A stretch of DNA of 64,000 nt from assembly GCF_047717795.1 (NCBI RefSeq), contig NZ_CP159808.1, positions 248,001-312,000 on the forward strand, in the 5' to 3' direction. The DNA is from Marisalimonas sp016777705 (GTDB lineage Bacteria > Pseudomonadota > Alphaproteobacteria > Puniceispirillales > Marisalimonadaceae). The position numbers and the translations under genes were made by a program. This document shows, in pieces, positions 1 to 8,663 of this stretch (positions are counted from its first letter, which is position 1; each line of letters starts with the position of its first letter). The notes under the pieces are model-generated. The model saw only the letters and a program-made list of their open reading frames with translations. It was not told where the DNA came from and searched no databases.

Positions 1-525
1 TGGAATAAAAGTTGGACTTCAGACTACAGAGCAACTAGAGGTATTTCTAGCTCTTTCCCATCTGGTCATAAAATAGATAGATTTCTGCAACAGAGTAGCC
101 AAAGTCAGAAACTTTTATATCATCTGCTTTTATCTATGCAACATGTTCTTGAAAAAGAAGCATATTATACCAGATTACAGGTAAATATCTCTGCTAAAAA
201 TTTTTTAAAAGAAAGAATTGATGAAGTTAAAAATATTTTAAATTACAATCCTCAACTTAATCCAACAAAAGTATTTTCCTATCCTTCTGGTATGATGTCA
301 GGGTATAGACCTGGATTAAAAACATTTGAATGTGGAATAGAAAAATATGGACTTAATTATTATGAAATGCATAAGTCCAAAACATTTAACACTCATTATG
401 ATTTTAATAACATTGATAATAATGATGTAATGTTATCTGATATACTATTACCTGATTTAGATTTGAATATTGAAAATGAAGATTACATAAATATTTTAAG
501 TCACGAAGGATATCAATTAAAATGA
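1..525 (+). CDS. Unrecognised protein, C-terminal part (5' end outside window)
   Basis: The reading frame is open from base 1, so the visible 174 codons are the C-terminal part of a longer protein. I do not recognise the family. The product looks soluble: mostly polar, with no membrane segment in the visible part. A YPSG motif near residue 97 followed by a Gly- and Tyr-rich stretch is faintly like the end of NodB-type polysaccharide deacetylases, but no metal-binding His is seen. The stop overlaps the start of the DUF1501 gene by 4 bases (ATGA), so the two are translationally coupled. DUF1501 genes often follow DUF1800 genes; a DUF1800 C-terminus is a weak alternative. Confidence 0.6.
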   Translation, partial: WNKSWTSDYRATRGISSSFPSGHKIDRFLQQSSQSQKLLYHLLLSMQHVLEKEAYYTRLQVNISAKNFLKERIDEVKNILNYNPQLNPTKVFSYPSGMMSGYRPGLKTFECGIEKYGLNYYEMHKSKTFNTHYDFNNIDNNDVMLSDILLPDLDLNIENEDYINILSHEGYQLK

Positions 526-1679
526 TTCAAGGAAGAAGAGAGTTTTTATCGTTAGCAGGCTACACCTTTCTATTCTCTGGATTACCTTCACTTGTTTGGT
601 CAAAATTAAATAGAAAGATCTTAATTTTAGTTGAACTTCAAGGTGCAAATGATGGACTTAATACTGTAATTCCATTAAATCAAAAATATTATTATCGCCT
701 TAGGCCAAATATTGGAATAGAAAAAAACAAAATTCTTAATATATCAAAAGATAATGGATTACATTTTAGTTTAAAAAATATTGCAAAAAAATACGAAGAA
801 GGAAATGTAAAAATAATTCAAAATATGGGATATCCTCATGCAATTTTGTCACATTTCAGATCTATTGATATTTGGGAAACTGGGGGAGATGGTAAAAAAC
901 AATTTCGTGATGGCTGGTTAATCAATTCTTTAAATAAATACTCTAAAACGTTAGACACTGATGCCAAAGGTATGTTTTTAGATAATTCAAATTCAATCTT
1001 TAGAGGTGGTTTTGATGGTTTTTTAGGACCTAATTCTTTAGGGATAAAACCAGAAGAAATTGAAGTTAGGGATACAGTTGTGCCAGTTGATACTAGAAAA
1101 AATTTTGGATTATTGAATGAAATATTAAACAAAAGAAAAGAAAACTCAAATCTATTAATAAAATTAAGTGATAAGTTTAACAAAGTTAAAAATAAATATT
1201 CTTTTACAGGGGGGCAATTAGGCAGACAATTATCTAATGTATGTAATTTAATTGCTTCTGAAATATATATTCCAGTTTATAAAGTTGCACTTGGAAGCTT
1301 TGATACACATAATAATCAGCCAAACACTCATAGAAATTTATTAAGGGATTTAGATACTTCGCTTTCATCTACAATTAATGCCCTCAAGGATATTGGTGTC
1401 TGGAAAGATACTTTAATTATGACTTATTCTGAATTTGGAAGAAGAGCTAATGAAAATGGATCTAGAGGTACTGACCATGGGATGTCAGCTCCCCATTTTG
1501 TATTAGGTGGAAGCATTAATGGCGGTATTATAGGTCAATATGATGATTTAAGTAAATTATGGAATAATAACATTAATTATAAAATTGATTATAGGTCTCT
1601 GTATGAATTTGTATTAAGCAATCATTTCAATATAAAAGATAACCCTTTTTCTAAATTTAAAAATACGGATATTATTTAG
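522..1679 (+). CDS. DUF1501 family protein, probable Tat-exported
   Basis: This 385-residue protein begins with a twin-arginine motif (GRREFL, residues 4-9) and a short hydrophobic stretch, pointing to export by Tat. It carries the DUF1501 landmarks: GANDGLNTVIP near residue 40, a FDTHNNQ metal-site-like motif, SEFGRRANENGSRGTDHG, and a closing HFVLGG block. DUF1501 proteins have an alkaline-phosphatase/sulfatase-like fold, but their biochemical role is poorly known. It overlaps the upstream partial gene by 4 bases. It is the last gene before a non-coding patch and tRNA-Arg. Confidence 0.85.
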   Translation: MIQGRREFLSLAGYTFLFSGLPSLVWSKLNRKILILVELQGANDGLNTVIPLNQKYYYRLRPNIGIEKNKILNISKDNGLHFSLKNIAKKYEEGNVKIIQNMGYPHAILSHFRSIDIWETGGDGKKQFRDGWLINSLNKYSKTLDTDAKGMFLDNSNSIFRGGFDGFLGPNSLGIKPEEIEVRDTVVPVDTRKNFGLLNEILNKRKENSNLLIKLSDKFNKVKNKYSFTGGQLGRQLSNVCNLIASEIYIPVYKVALGSFDTHNNQPNTHRNLLRDLDTSLSSTINALKDIGVWKDTLIMTYSEFGRRANENGSRGTDHGMSAPHFVLGGSINGGIIGQYDDLSKLWNNNINYKIDYRSLYEFVLSNHFNIKDNPFSKFKNTDII

Positions 1680-1886
1680 ATAAAAGAAACAAAAGGAAAC
1701 AATTAAAGCTAATAAAAGACAACTTTCCACTACCCATAGTACTGTCGTAGATGGGCATTGGTTCTTGGTTCTCGGTTGTTTAATAGCCTTGCCTTGAATT
1801 AACCTTTTTATTTACAAATTTAGAACTAAATTCTCCATATAATTATAAATATAAAAGAAAAATGTTTTTCATTTATAAACCTCCTA

Positions 1887-1918
1887 AAGGCATTAGCTAT
1901 TCATAGAGCTAATGCCTT
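1887..1918. terminator. Perfect 12-bp inverted repeat, terminator-like
   Basis: The arms aaggcattagct and agctaatgcctt pair perfectly around an 8-base loop. The stem sits about 210 bases after the DUF1501 stop. No strong U-tract follows on the plus strand, so it may be a weak or bidirectional terminator or the relic of a mobile element end. Confidence 0.45.
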
Positions 1919-1951
1919 AAACATTTTAATAAAATACAAAATCATACTCAT

Positions 1952-1975
1952 TTTGGTATACAGTTTGGTATACAA
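1952..1975. repeat. Two tandem 12-bp repeats with GTATAC core
   Basis: Two adjacent units read tttggtatacag and tttggtatacaa. Each contains the palindrome GTATAC. They lie about 65 bases from the tRNA-Arg 3' end. This could be arm-type integrase binding sequence or an operator; the sequence alone does not decide. Confidence 0.45.
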
Positions 1976-2039
1976 CCTTGTCTACAGCTATACTGTTTTT
2001 AAAAATAATACATAAATATCAATGAGTTATAAAAAAAGA

Positions 2040-2116
2040 TGGTGCGCTCGAGAAGATTCGAACTCCTGACCCCTAGATTCGTAGTCTAGTGCTCTATCCA
2101 GCTGAGCTACGAGCGC
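2040..2116 (-). tRNA. tRNA-Arg (anticodon ACG)
   Basis: Read on the minus strand, the sequence folds as a full cloverleaf: acceptor GCGCTCG paired with CGAGCGC, D arm GCTC/GAGC, anticodon stem CTAGA/TCTAG with loop CTACGAA (anticodon ACG), T arm AGGAG/CTTCT with TTCGAAT. CCA is encoded (bases 2040-2042 of the plus strand read TGG). A T-rich run right after the CCA may act as terminator. The A34 would be deaminated to inosine to read CGU, CGC and CGA. Confidence 0.93.
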
Positions 2117-2232
2117 ACATTAAAACAATGTTATAGTTATCTATATAAATAAAGATTATCAAGTAAGAAAATAAATATTATAAATTAGTAAATTATAGTG
2201 TATTAAAATAATTAGATTAATTGAAGAGTAAT

Positions 2233-2724
2233 ATGAGTAATAATAATATTTATGATAAATCCTTTCCAGTATCTTGGGAAGAGTTACACAGAAATAGTAA
2301 AGCCTTGGCCTGGCGTTTGTCAGAAATGAAACCTTACAAAGGTATCATTGCCGTTACAAGAGGTGGTCTTGTGCCAGCTGCAATAGTAGCAAGAGAACTT
2401 GATATAAGGTTGATTGATACTGTATGTGTTCTTTCATATAATCAAAAAACCAAAGGTGATGTTAACGTATTAAAACATGCAAATATTGCAGATGATGGTC
2501 AAGAATGGCTCATTGTAGATGACCTTGTTGATACGGGAGAAACAATTAAGGCTATAAGATTAACCTTGCCTAATGCTCATTATGCCACTGTTTATGCTAA
2601 GCCCAGTGGTAGAGAACAAGTAGATACATTTATTACTGAAGTGTCTCAAGATACTTGGATATATTTTCCATGGGATATGGAAATGAAACCAGCTCCTACA
2701 ATATCTGAGCGTACAAAAAAATAA
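2233..2724 (+). CDS. gpt: Xanthine phosphoribosyltransferase
   Basis: Converts xanthine and guanine with PRPP to their nucleotides (purine salvage, cytoplasm). The 163-residue protein follows E. coli Gpt throughout: GIIAVTRGGLVPAA near residue 37, the PRPP-binding loop IVDDLVDTGET near residue 96, and the closing DTWIYFPWDM block. A longer frame begins with TTG at 2221, but GAAGAG at 2223-2228 is a good ribosome site for the ATG at 2233, so I use that start. It is transcribed away from the tRNA and towards rpmH. Confidence 0.93.
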   Translation: MSNNNIYDKSFPVSWEELHRNSKALAWRLSEMKPYKGIIAVTRGGLVPAAIVARELDIRLIDTVCVLSYNQKTKGDVNVLKHANIADDGQEWLIVDDLVDTGETIKAIRLTLPNAHYATVYAKPSGREQVDTFITEVSQDTWIYFPWDMEMKPAPTISERTKK

Positions 2725-2783
2725 TGATATTGACTAACGAGTGCAATGTGTCTAAAAAGCTAAAACAAATAAAAATAAGAAGG

Positions 2784-2799
2784 CTGTATTTAAATACAG
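2784..2799. promoter_or_regulatory. Perfect 16-bp palindrome upstream of rpmH
   Basis: CTGTATTTAAATACAG is fully self-complementary and ends 7 bases before the rpmH ATG. With no loop it suits a dimeric DNA-binding protein better than an RNA hairpin, although a small hairpin covering the ribosome site is also possible. rpmH has no clear Shine-Dalgarno sequence here. Function is inferred. Confidence 0.4.
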
Positions 2800-2806
2800 A
2801 ATTAAA

Positions 2807-2941
2807 ATGAAACGTACATTTCAACCTAGTAATTTAGTTAGAAAAAGAAGGCATGGATATAGAAGTAGAATGTCTACTGTTGGTGGTAGAAATGTTATTC
2901 GTAGCCGAAGATCTAAAGGTAGAAAAAAGCTTTCAGCTTAG
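2807..2941 (+). CDS. rpmH: 50S ribosomal protein L34
   Basis: This 44-codon gene begins MKRTFQPSNLVRKRRHG, the L34 signature, and is rich in Arg and Lys (GGRNVIRSRRSKGRKKLSA at the end). L34 is a small basic protein of the large ribosomal subunit. It is followed after 57 bases by rnpA and then yidD and yidC, the usual bacterial order. The length is normal for the family. Confidence 0.97.
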   Translation: MKRTFQPSNLVRKRRHGYRSRMSTVGGRNVIRSRRSKGRKKLSA

Positions 2942-2998
2942 TTAATATTCTTTAAAAATATTTATTTTATTTAGTTAAATTAATCATAGGCTGGTAAA

Positions 2999-3340
2999 AT
3001 GAAACTGCAAACTTTAAAACACAGGAAAGATTTTGTCTTATCCAATAAGTTTGCAAAAAAAATTTATAGCAAAAACTTCATTATTCAAAAATATACTAAT
3101 TCAGACAGCATAGATTTAAATCTAAAATTTGGCTTTACTGCTACAAAAAAAATTGGGAATGCCGTTACTAGAAACAGGGCAAAAAGAAGAATGAGAGCTC
3201 TAGTAAGTAGGTTTGTCAAAGAAGATATAAATTTTTTTGATAACAAAAGTAGTTATGTATTGGTTGCAAAATCTTCTTTAAATAAGGCACTTTTTATAAA
3301 TCTATATTCTGAGATGCAACAATGTTTGAATAAGCTATGA
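2999..3340 (+). CDS. rnpA: Ribonuclease P protein component
   Basis: The protein subunit of RNase P, which helps the catalytic RNA mature tRNA 5' ends. It has 113 residues, is basic, and carries the family signature TRNRAKRRMRAL (near residue 58) after the beta strand FGFTATKKIGNAV. The length is typical. Its stop overlaps the yidD start by 4 bases (ATGA), so the two are coupled. Confidence 0.95.
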   Translation: MKLQTLKHRKDFVLSNKFAKKIYSKNFIIQKYTNSDSIDLNLKFGFTATKKIGNAVTRNRAKRRMRALVSRFVKEDINFFDNKSSYVLVAKSSLNKALFINLYSEMQQCLNKL

Positions 3341-3561
3341 TCAAAAATGTTGGTGCAAAATGTATTATATATTTAATAGATATTTATAAATATTTGCTTT
3401 CACCTCTTTTAGGTAATAATTGCAGGTTTTTACCTACTTGTTCAGAGTATACTAAAGATTCTATTCTAAAATTTGGTTTGGTTAAGGGCTGTTGGCTAGG
3501 TTTGAAAAGAATACTGAAATGTCACCCTTGGGGAAAAGGTGGTTATGATCCAATCAAATAA
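3337..3561 (+). CDS. yidD: Membrane protein insertion efficiency factor YidD
   Basis: A 74-residue protein with the YidD pattern: an amphipathic N-terminal helix, YLLSPLLGNNCRFLPTCSEY with its conserved cysteines, and the HPWGKGGYDP end. YidD sits at the inner face of the membrane and helps YidC insert proteins. It overlaps rnpA by 4 bases and lies about 105 bases before yidC. Confidence 0.95.
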   Translation: MIKNVGAKCIIYLIDIYKYLLSPLLGNNCRFLPTCSEYTKDSILKFGLVKGCWLGLKRILKCHPWGKGGYDPIK

Positions 3562-3666
3562 TTTAATTTTTTCATTTCTTTAAAAAATTGCTTCTTTAAG
3601 GTAAATAGTTATATCTAAATTATTTTAAACTTTATTAATATAATATGGAAAGTTAAGTGAGATAAA

Positions 3667-5388
3667 ATGAATCCAGAAACTCGAAATTTAGTGGCAGCCA
3701 TTTCATTGTCAATGGCAGTTTTGATAGGTTATCAATTATTATTTGTTGATCCAAAAAAAGATCAGATTATACAAGAAAATGTAGTTAATAATTTGTCTGA
3801 TAGTTCTAATATTCCTATTCCTTCAAATGATAACAGTTTAACTGTTACGAGTGAGAATAATAAAACAGAGAAATTTAAAAACGTCCCTAGAGTTCAGTTA
3901 AATAGTAATGAAACCTCTGGTTCTATATCCCTTAAAGGTGCAAGGATAGATGATATTACTCTTACACAATATAGAGAAACATTAGATGCTGACAGTAGTT
4001 TAATAAACCTTCTTTTAAAATCTAACGAAAAAAATCCTTATTTTATTGAGCATGGTTGGAGCAGTCCAGACGGATTAAAAGTGCCTAATGGAAAAACATT
4101 GTGGAAATCTTCAAAAAACCTCTTATCTCCAGATACTAGCATAACTTTGTCCTGGGATAATGGTGAAGGTATAATATTTTATCAGGACATAAGCGTAGAT
4201 GACACATTTATGTTTACTATTAATCAAAGAGTAAAAAACAATACTAATAATGCCGTCACATTATATCCATACGGATTGATAAGAAGAACAGGTGAGCCAG
4301 AAACTACTAAGTTTTTTGTTTTACATGAGGGACCGTTGGGTGTTTTTGATGGGACCTTATCTGAAAAAAGCTATGAAGACTTAGCAGAATCTGGACAAAA
4401 GGGAATAAATATAAAGCCCGCTGAAAGTGGTGGTTGGACAGGTTTAACAGATAAATATTGGATGACGGCTTTATTGCCCGATCAAAATGAAAAATATAGT
4501 TTTACTTATAGATACTTGAATTCAAGTGGAGGTCAATATCAAACAGACTTCCTTGGAAAAGCAGTTAAAATTCAACCAAAATCTGAAGGTAACTTTTTAT
4601 CAAGGACATTTGCAGGTGCTAAGAGGTTAGCATTGTTTGATGATTATGAAGAACGTTTCAACGTAAAACACTTTGATCTCGCAATTGATTTTGGCTGGTT
4701 TTATTTTTTAACAAAGCCATTCTTTTATGCTTTATCTTGGGCTAATGATTATTTAGGTAATTTTGGACTAGCAATATTGGCAATAACAGTATTAGTCAAA
4801 ATTGTTTTTTTCCCATTAGCAAACAAATCATATAAAAGCATGGCAAAAATGAGAAATCTTTCACCTGAAATCCAGAAACTAAGAGAAAGAGTTGGAGATG
4901 ACAGGCAAAAATTAAACCAGGAAATGATGAATTTGTATAAAAAAGAGAAGGTTAATCCTGCAGCAGGGTGTTTGCCAATATTGGTCCAAATACCAGTATT
5001 TTTTGCTCTCTATAAAGTTTTGTTTGTATCTATAGAAATGCGTCAAACTCCTTTTTTTGGATGGATAAAGGATTTGTCTGTTCAAGATCCAACCAGTATT
5101 CTTAATTTGTTTGGCTTATTACCCTACAGTACATCAATATTTCCTGACTTTTTAAACCTTGGCATTTGGCCTTTATTGATGGGGGTAACTATGTTTTTAC
5201 AGCAACGTCTTAACCCAACTCCTCCAGACCCTATCCAAGCAAAGATTTTTGCCTGGATGCCAGTTGCATTTACATTTTTATTAGCTACTTTCCCGGCAGG
5301 TTTAGTTATATATTGGACATGGAACAATCTCCTTTCAATTTGTCAGCAATGGTTAATTATGAATGGAATGAAAAAAAAACCTAAGTAA
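3667..5388 (+). CDS. yidC: Membrane protein insertase YidC
   Basis: Inserts and folds inner-membrane proteins, alone or with SecYEG. The 573 residues show an N-terminal membrane helix (about 8-27), a large periplasmic domain of the Gram-negative type (about 60-340), and the conserved C-terminal insertase helices with AAGCLPILVQIPVFFALYKVL and the closing PAGLVIYWTWNN motif. The length is normal for proteobacterial YidC. An upstream AT-rich gap of about 100 bases could hold its own promoter. Confidence 0.97.
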   Translation: MNPETRNLVAAISLSMAVLIGYQLLFVDPKKDQIIQENVVNNLSDSSNIPIPSNDNSLTVTSENNKTEKFKNVPRVQLNSNETSGSISLKGARIDDITLTQYRETLDADSSLINLLLKSNEKNPYFIEHGWSSPDGLKVPNGKTLWKSSKNLLSPDTSITLSWDNGEGIIFYQDISVDDTFMFTINQRVKNNTNNAVTLYPYGLIRRTGEPETTKFFVLHEGPLGVFDGTLSEKSYEDLAESGQKGINIKPAESGGWTGLTDKYWMTALLPDQNEKYSFTYRYLNSSGGQYQTDFLGKAVKIQPKSEGNFLSRTFAGAKRLALFDDYEERFNVKHFDLAIDFGWFYFLTKPFFYALSWANDYLGNFGLAILAITVLVKIVFFPLANKSYKSMAKMRNLSPEIQKLRERVGDDRQKLNQEMMNLYKKEKVNPAAGCLPILVQIPVFFALYKVLFVSIEMRQTPFFGWIKDLSVQDPTSILNLFGLLPYSTSIFPDFLNLGIWPLLMGVTMFLQQRLNPTPPDPIQAKIFAWMPVAFTFLLATFPAGLVIYWTWNNLLSICQQWLIMNGMKKKPK

Positions 5389-5402
5389 AGGCCTCTGATA
5401 GC

Positions 5403-6038
5403 TTGCAATACGAAGATATTGAAATTGAAAAAGCTAGAAAACTTTTTTCTGGAGAATGCAAGTTTATAGCCGCAGCTCTAAAAGCTAATGCTATTCCTTT
5501 AGAAGAATGCAATGAAATAGCTTTTGCTGGTAGATCGAATGTTGGTAAAAGCTCATTAGTAAATGCCTTAACCAATAGAAAAACATTAGCAAGAACAAGT
5601 CAAACACCAGGACGAACACGACAATTAATATTTTTTGAGCTTAGTCATCAATTAACAAAATTAAGACTTGTAGATTTACCAGGTTATGGTTACGCAAAGG
5701 CTCCTAAAAAAGATATTCAGTCTTGGACATCATTAACTATTAAATATTTAAAAGGAAGGCCTTCACTTAGAACTGTTTGTTTACTGATTGATAGTAGACG
5801 AGGTGTTGGAGATTATGATGAATTAATTATGAAAGAGTTAGACTCCGCTGCTGTAAGTTGGGTTGTTATTCTTACAAAGTCAGACAAATTGTCTGACGAA
5901 GAGATAACCAATATTAAAGACATAACATATAAAATTGTATCAAAACATCCAGCCTCTTATCCCGAAATATTTGTAACATCTAGTTTAAAAAATGATGGTA
6001 TTCCTTTGCTCAGGACATACCTCGCAAGCCTTTCATGA
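5403..6038 (+). CDS. engB: Ribosome biogenesis GTP-binding protein EngB/YihA
   Basis: A 211-residue GTPase needed for late assembly of the large ribosomal subunit. G1 is GRSNVGKSS (residues 43-51), G3 is DLPGYGYAKA and G4 is TKSDK. The only candidate start compatible with family length is TTG at 5403: an in-frame stop lies at 5382-5384 and no ATG or GTG lies between. An AAAGG stretch lies about 11 bases upstream. It follows yidC by 14 bases and is likely in the same transcript. Confidence 0.93.
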   Translation: MQYEDIEIEKARKLFSGECKFIAAALKANAIPLEECNEIAFAGRSNVGKSSLVNALTNRKTLARTSQTPGRTRQLIFFELSHQLTKLRLVDLPGYGYAKAPKKDIQSWTSLTIKYLKGRPSLRTVCLLIDSRRGVGDYDELIMKELDSAAVSWVVILTKSDKLSDEEITNIKDITYKIVSKHPASYPEIFVTSSLKNDGIPLLRTYLASLS

Positions 6039-6073
6039 AAAAATTATAAAATATTAATTTTTTTTTAAATTAT

Positions 6074-7030
6074 ATGCTATTTATTAGTTATGATTTTTTT
6101 GAGTGGTTTAAACAATTGAAAAATAATAAAGATCAAATCCAATCTGAATGGCTAAAAAAAGCTGACCTGCTAACTGAAACCTTACCTTTTATGAAGAGGT
6201 ATGCCAATAAAGTTATTGTTGTGAAGTTTGGCGGTAATGCTATGGGAAAAAAAGAATATATAACCAGCTTTGCTAATGACATTGTTTTATTGCAACAAGT
6301 GGGAATGTTACCAGTTGTTGTTCACGGTGGAGGTCCTCAAATTGGAGAAATGTTATCTAAATTAAAAATTAAAACAGAATTTATCAATGGTCTAAGAGTA
6401 ACAGACTCAGCTACTATAGATGTAGTTGAAATGGTGCTTAGTGGCGTTACAAATAAATCAATCGTAACAGCAATTTCAAACTCAGGTGCAAAATCAGTTG
6501 GTATATCTGGAAAGGATGGAAATTTGATTACAGCTAAGCGGTTGACAAAAATAGACGAAAATTCTGATTCTAATTTAGAAAAAGTAATAGATCTCGGTTA
6601 TGTTGGAGAACCTGAAAAAATTGATCCTCAAGTCATTAAAGCACTTATCAATGAAAAAATGATCCCTGTGATTGCACCAGTTGGAATGGGAAAAGACGGT
6701 TTGACATATAATATTAATGCAGACACTGCTGCAGGAGCTATTTCAGCTGCAATGAAAGCATCTAGAATGATAATGTTAACCGATGTAACGGGTGTTCTTG
6801 ATAAGAATGGTAATTTAATTCCTGAGTTAACAATAGACGAAGCACTTGAGCTTATTGCAAAGAAAGTGGTTGTTGGGGGCATGATTCCAAAGGTTAAGAC
6901 TTGTATAGATGCTGTCCAAGGTGGTGCAGAAGCCTCAGTAATTATGGATGGAAGAATGCCTCATTCTTTATTATTAGAGTTATTTACTGAACATGGTGTA
7001 GGAACAATTATTCGAAAAAATCCAAACTAA
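6074..7030 (+). CDS. argB: Acetylglutamate kinase
   Basis: Phosphorylates N-acetylglutamate, the second step of arginine synthesis (cytoplasm). Family motifs include VVKFGGNAMG (near residue 50), VVVHGGGPQIG, NGLRVTD and GGMIPKV near the end. The ATG at 6074 gives 318 residues but lacks a ribosome site and adds an odd hydrophobic start (MLFISYDFFEWF). An in-frame TTG at 6116 would give about 304 residues beginning MKNNKDQIQSEW, nearer to the alphaproteobacterial family length, so the start is uncertain. Confidence 0.93.
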   Translation: MLFISYDFFEWFKQLKNNKDQIQSEWLKKADLLTETLPFMKRYANKVIVVKFGGNAMGKKEYITSFANDIVLLQQVGMLPVVVHGGGPQIGEMLSKLKIKTEFINGLRVTDSATIDVVEMVLSGVTNKSIVTAISNSGAKSVGISGKDGNLITAKRLTKIDENSDSNLEKVIDLGYVGEPEKIDPQVIKALINEKMIPVIAPVGMGKDGLTYNINADTAAGAISAAMKASRMIMLTDVTGVLDKNGNLIPELTIDEALELIAKKVVVGGMIPKVKTCIDAVQGGAEASVIMDGRMPHSLLLELFTEHGVGTIIRKNPN

Positions 7031-7032
7031 AC

Positions 7033-7752
7033 ATGACAAACTCTAGCACCAACTTAATAAGCGAAAATAACTTTGATACTGTGAATTTCATAAATGAATA
7101 TGATTATTGGATATTTGATTTGGATAATACTATTTATGATTTTCATTTAGGTTTGTTTAGAAGAATTTCACAAAGAATGACAGAGTATATTAAAAACTTT
7201 TTTAATCTCAATCATGACGACGCTCTTAACTTACAAAAAAATATGTATAAAAAATATGGGTTAACCTTAAGAGGTCTGATAATTGAAAAGAATATTGACC
7301 CTGAGCCATTTCTTAATTATGTCCATGATGTTGGGTTTGATGATCTCAAAACAGATTATGAATTAAAAAAACTATTAAGCAAAATAAATGGACAAAAGCT
7401 TATCTATACAAATGCATCTTATCATCATGCTAAAAACATCCTTAAATCAATGGGGATTTTTGAAGAATTTGAAATAATTTTTGATATTAAAGACGCTAAC
7501 TACATAGCTAAACCTAATTACAAGTCGTATGAAATGATGAAAGATAAATTTGGACTCAATAATAATAATATTAATAGAAGCATTTTTTTTGAAGACACTG
7601 CAAAAAATTTAAAGCCTGCAAGTGAGCTGGGAATGGGTACAGTTTGGATTGAAAATGATTTCAATAGAAAAGAAGCTGACATTTATCAACAATATATTGA
7701 TTTCACTGGATCAGACATTAAAACTATCTTAAGAAATATGATAAAAAAATGA
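7033..7752 (+). CDS. HAD-family pyrimidine 5'-nucleotidase-like phosphatase
   Basis: A 239-residue haloacid-dehalogenase-family hydrolase. The nucleophile motif is FDLDNT (Asp29 and Asp31), followed by the helical cap, then IYTNAS (motif II), a Lys in KPNYKSYE, and FFEDTAKNLKPA (motif IV). This pattern matches the SDT1/pyrimidine 5'-nucleotidase group found next to argB and dapD in many alphaproteobacteria. It begins 2 bases after argB stops, so it is in the same operon. The true substrate is not shown by the sequence. Confidence 0.85.
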   Translation: MTNSSTNLISENNFDTVNFINEYDYWIFDLDNTIYDFHLGLFRRISQRMTEYIKNFFNLNHDDALNLQKNMYKKYGLTLRGLIIEKNIDPEPFLNYVHDVGFDDLKTDYELKKLLSKINGQKLIYTNASYHHAKNILKSMGIFEEFEIIFDIKDANYIAKPNYKSYEMMKDKFGLNNNNINRSIFFEDTAKNLKPASELGMGTVWIENDFNRKEADIYQQYIDFTGSDIKTILRNMIKK

Positions 7753-7790
7753 AATGATTTGATGTTGAGATATAATTAGAAGGAAATAAA

Positions 7791-8651
7791 ATGGAATTAG
7801 AAAAAATAAAATTAATAATTGAACGCGTATTTGACAATAACGAGGACATAAATCCAAATACTACAGGTGAAGTTAAACAAGCAATAGATTTAGCCTTAAA
7901 TTATTTAGATAAAGGTGAACTTAGGGTTGCTGACCCAATAGGTAATAGTCAATGGAAAGTCAACCAATGGCTTAAAAAAGCAGTTTTATTATCTTTTAAA
8001 ATTAATGATATGGACGTCATTTCAGGTGGACCTCAAAGTGTTAATAACGGTCCTGCTAATTGGTGGGATAAAGTGCCTTCAAAATTTTCTGGATGGGGTA
8101 AAGAGGAATTCAAAACAGCTGGTTTTAGAGCAGTTCCAGGTTGTGTAGTAAGACATTCAGCATTTATAGCACCTAGTGTAGTATTGATGCCATCATTTGT
8201 AAATATTGGAGCATACGTAGATACTGGTAGCATGATTGATACTTGGGCAACAGTGGGGTCTTGTGCTCAAATTGGAAAAAATGTTCATATCTCAGGTGGA
8301 GCAGGGATAGGCGGAGTTTTAGAACCTATACAGGCAGGGCCTGTAATAATCGAAGACAATTGTTTTATAGGTGCTAGATCTGAAGTAGCCGAAGGTGTAG
8401 TGATTGAAACTGGAGCTGTATTATCTATGGGTGTTTTTATAGGTGCTTCTACAAAGGTTATAGATAGAAACACGGGTGAAATCTACGTAGGAAGGGTTCC
8501 AGCATATTCTGTAGTTGTCCCAGGCGCTCTTCCAGGAAAGTTATTGCCTGACGGCTCACAAGGGCCAAGCCTATATTGTGCAGTTATCGTAAAAAAGGTA
8601 GACGCTCAAACACGTTCTAAAACATCTGTAAACGAATTATTAAGAGATTAA
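7791..8651 (+). CDS. dapD: 2,3,4,5-tetrahydropyridine-2,6-dicarboxylate N-succinyltransferase
   Basis: Transfers succinyl from succinyl-CoA to tetrahydrodipicolinate in the lysine and meso-DAP pathway. The 286 residues have an N-terminal helical domain, then a left-handed beta helix of hexapeptide repeats (about 110-240) with GAYVDTGSMIDTWATVGSCAQIG and NCFIGARSEVAEGV. AGAAGG-like spacing before the ATG (aaggaaataaaATG) gives a good ribosome site. dapE follows after 12 bases. Confidence 0.96.
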   Translation: MELEKIKLIIERVFDNNEDINPNTTGEVKQAIDLALNYLDKGELRVADPIGNSQWKVNQWLKKAVLLSFKINDMDVISGGPQSVNNGPANWWDKVPSKFSGWGKEEFKTAGFRAVPGCVVRHSAFIAPSVVLMPSFVNIGAYVDTGSMIDTWATVGSCAQIGKNVHISGGAGIGGVLEPIQAGPVIIEDNCFIGARSEVAEGVVIETGAVLSMGVFIGASTKVIDRNTGEIYVGRVPAYSVVVPGALPGKLLPDGSQGPSLYCAVIVKKVDAQTRSKTSVNELLRD

Positions 8652-8663
8652 TTAAGGCGGTTT

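Larger units (their letters stand above)
1680..2039. other. Non-coding patch between DUF1501 gene and tRNA-Arg
   Basis: About 360 bases with no credible gene. It holds a GGTTCT-rich stretch (about 1759-1780), a perfect 12-bp inverted repeat (1887-1918) and tandem GGTATAC-containing repeats (1952-1975). The side touching the tRNA 3' end is where integrative elements commonly insert. No integrase or duplicated tRNA 3' end was found inside the window. Confidence 0.6.

Noticed and set aside
836..1183. 115-codon open frame opposite the DUF1501 gene
   Set aside because: Antisense to a conserved gene; no start signal and no recognisable motif.
1..2040. Prophage or genomic island
   Set aside because: No integrase, phage gene or tRNA 3'-end duplication inside the window; only suggestive repeats remain.
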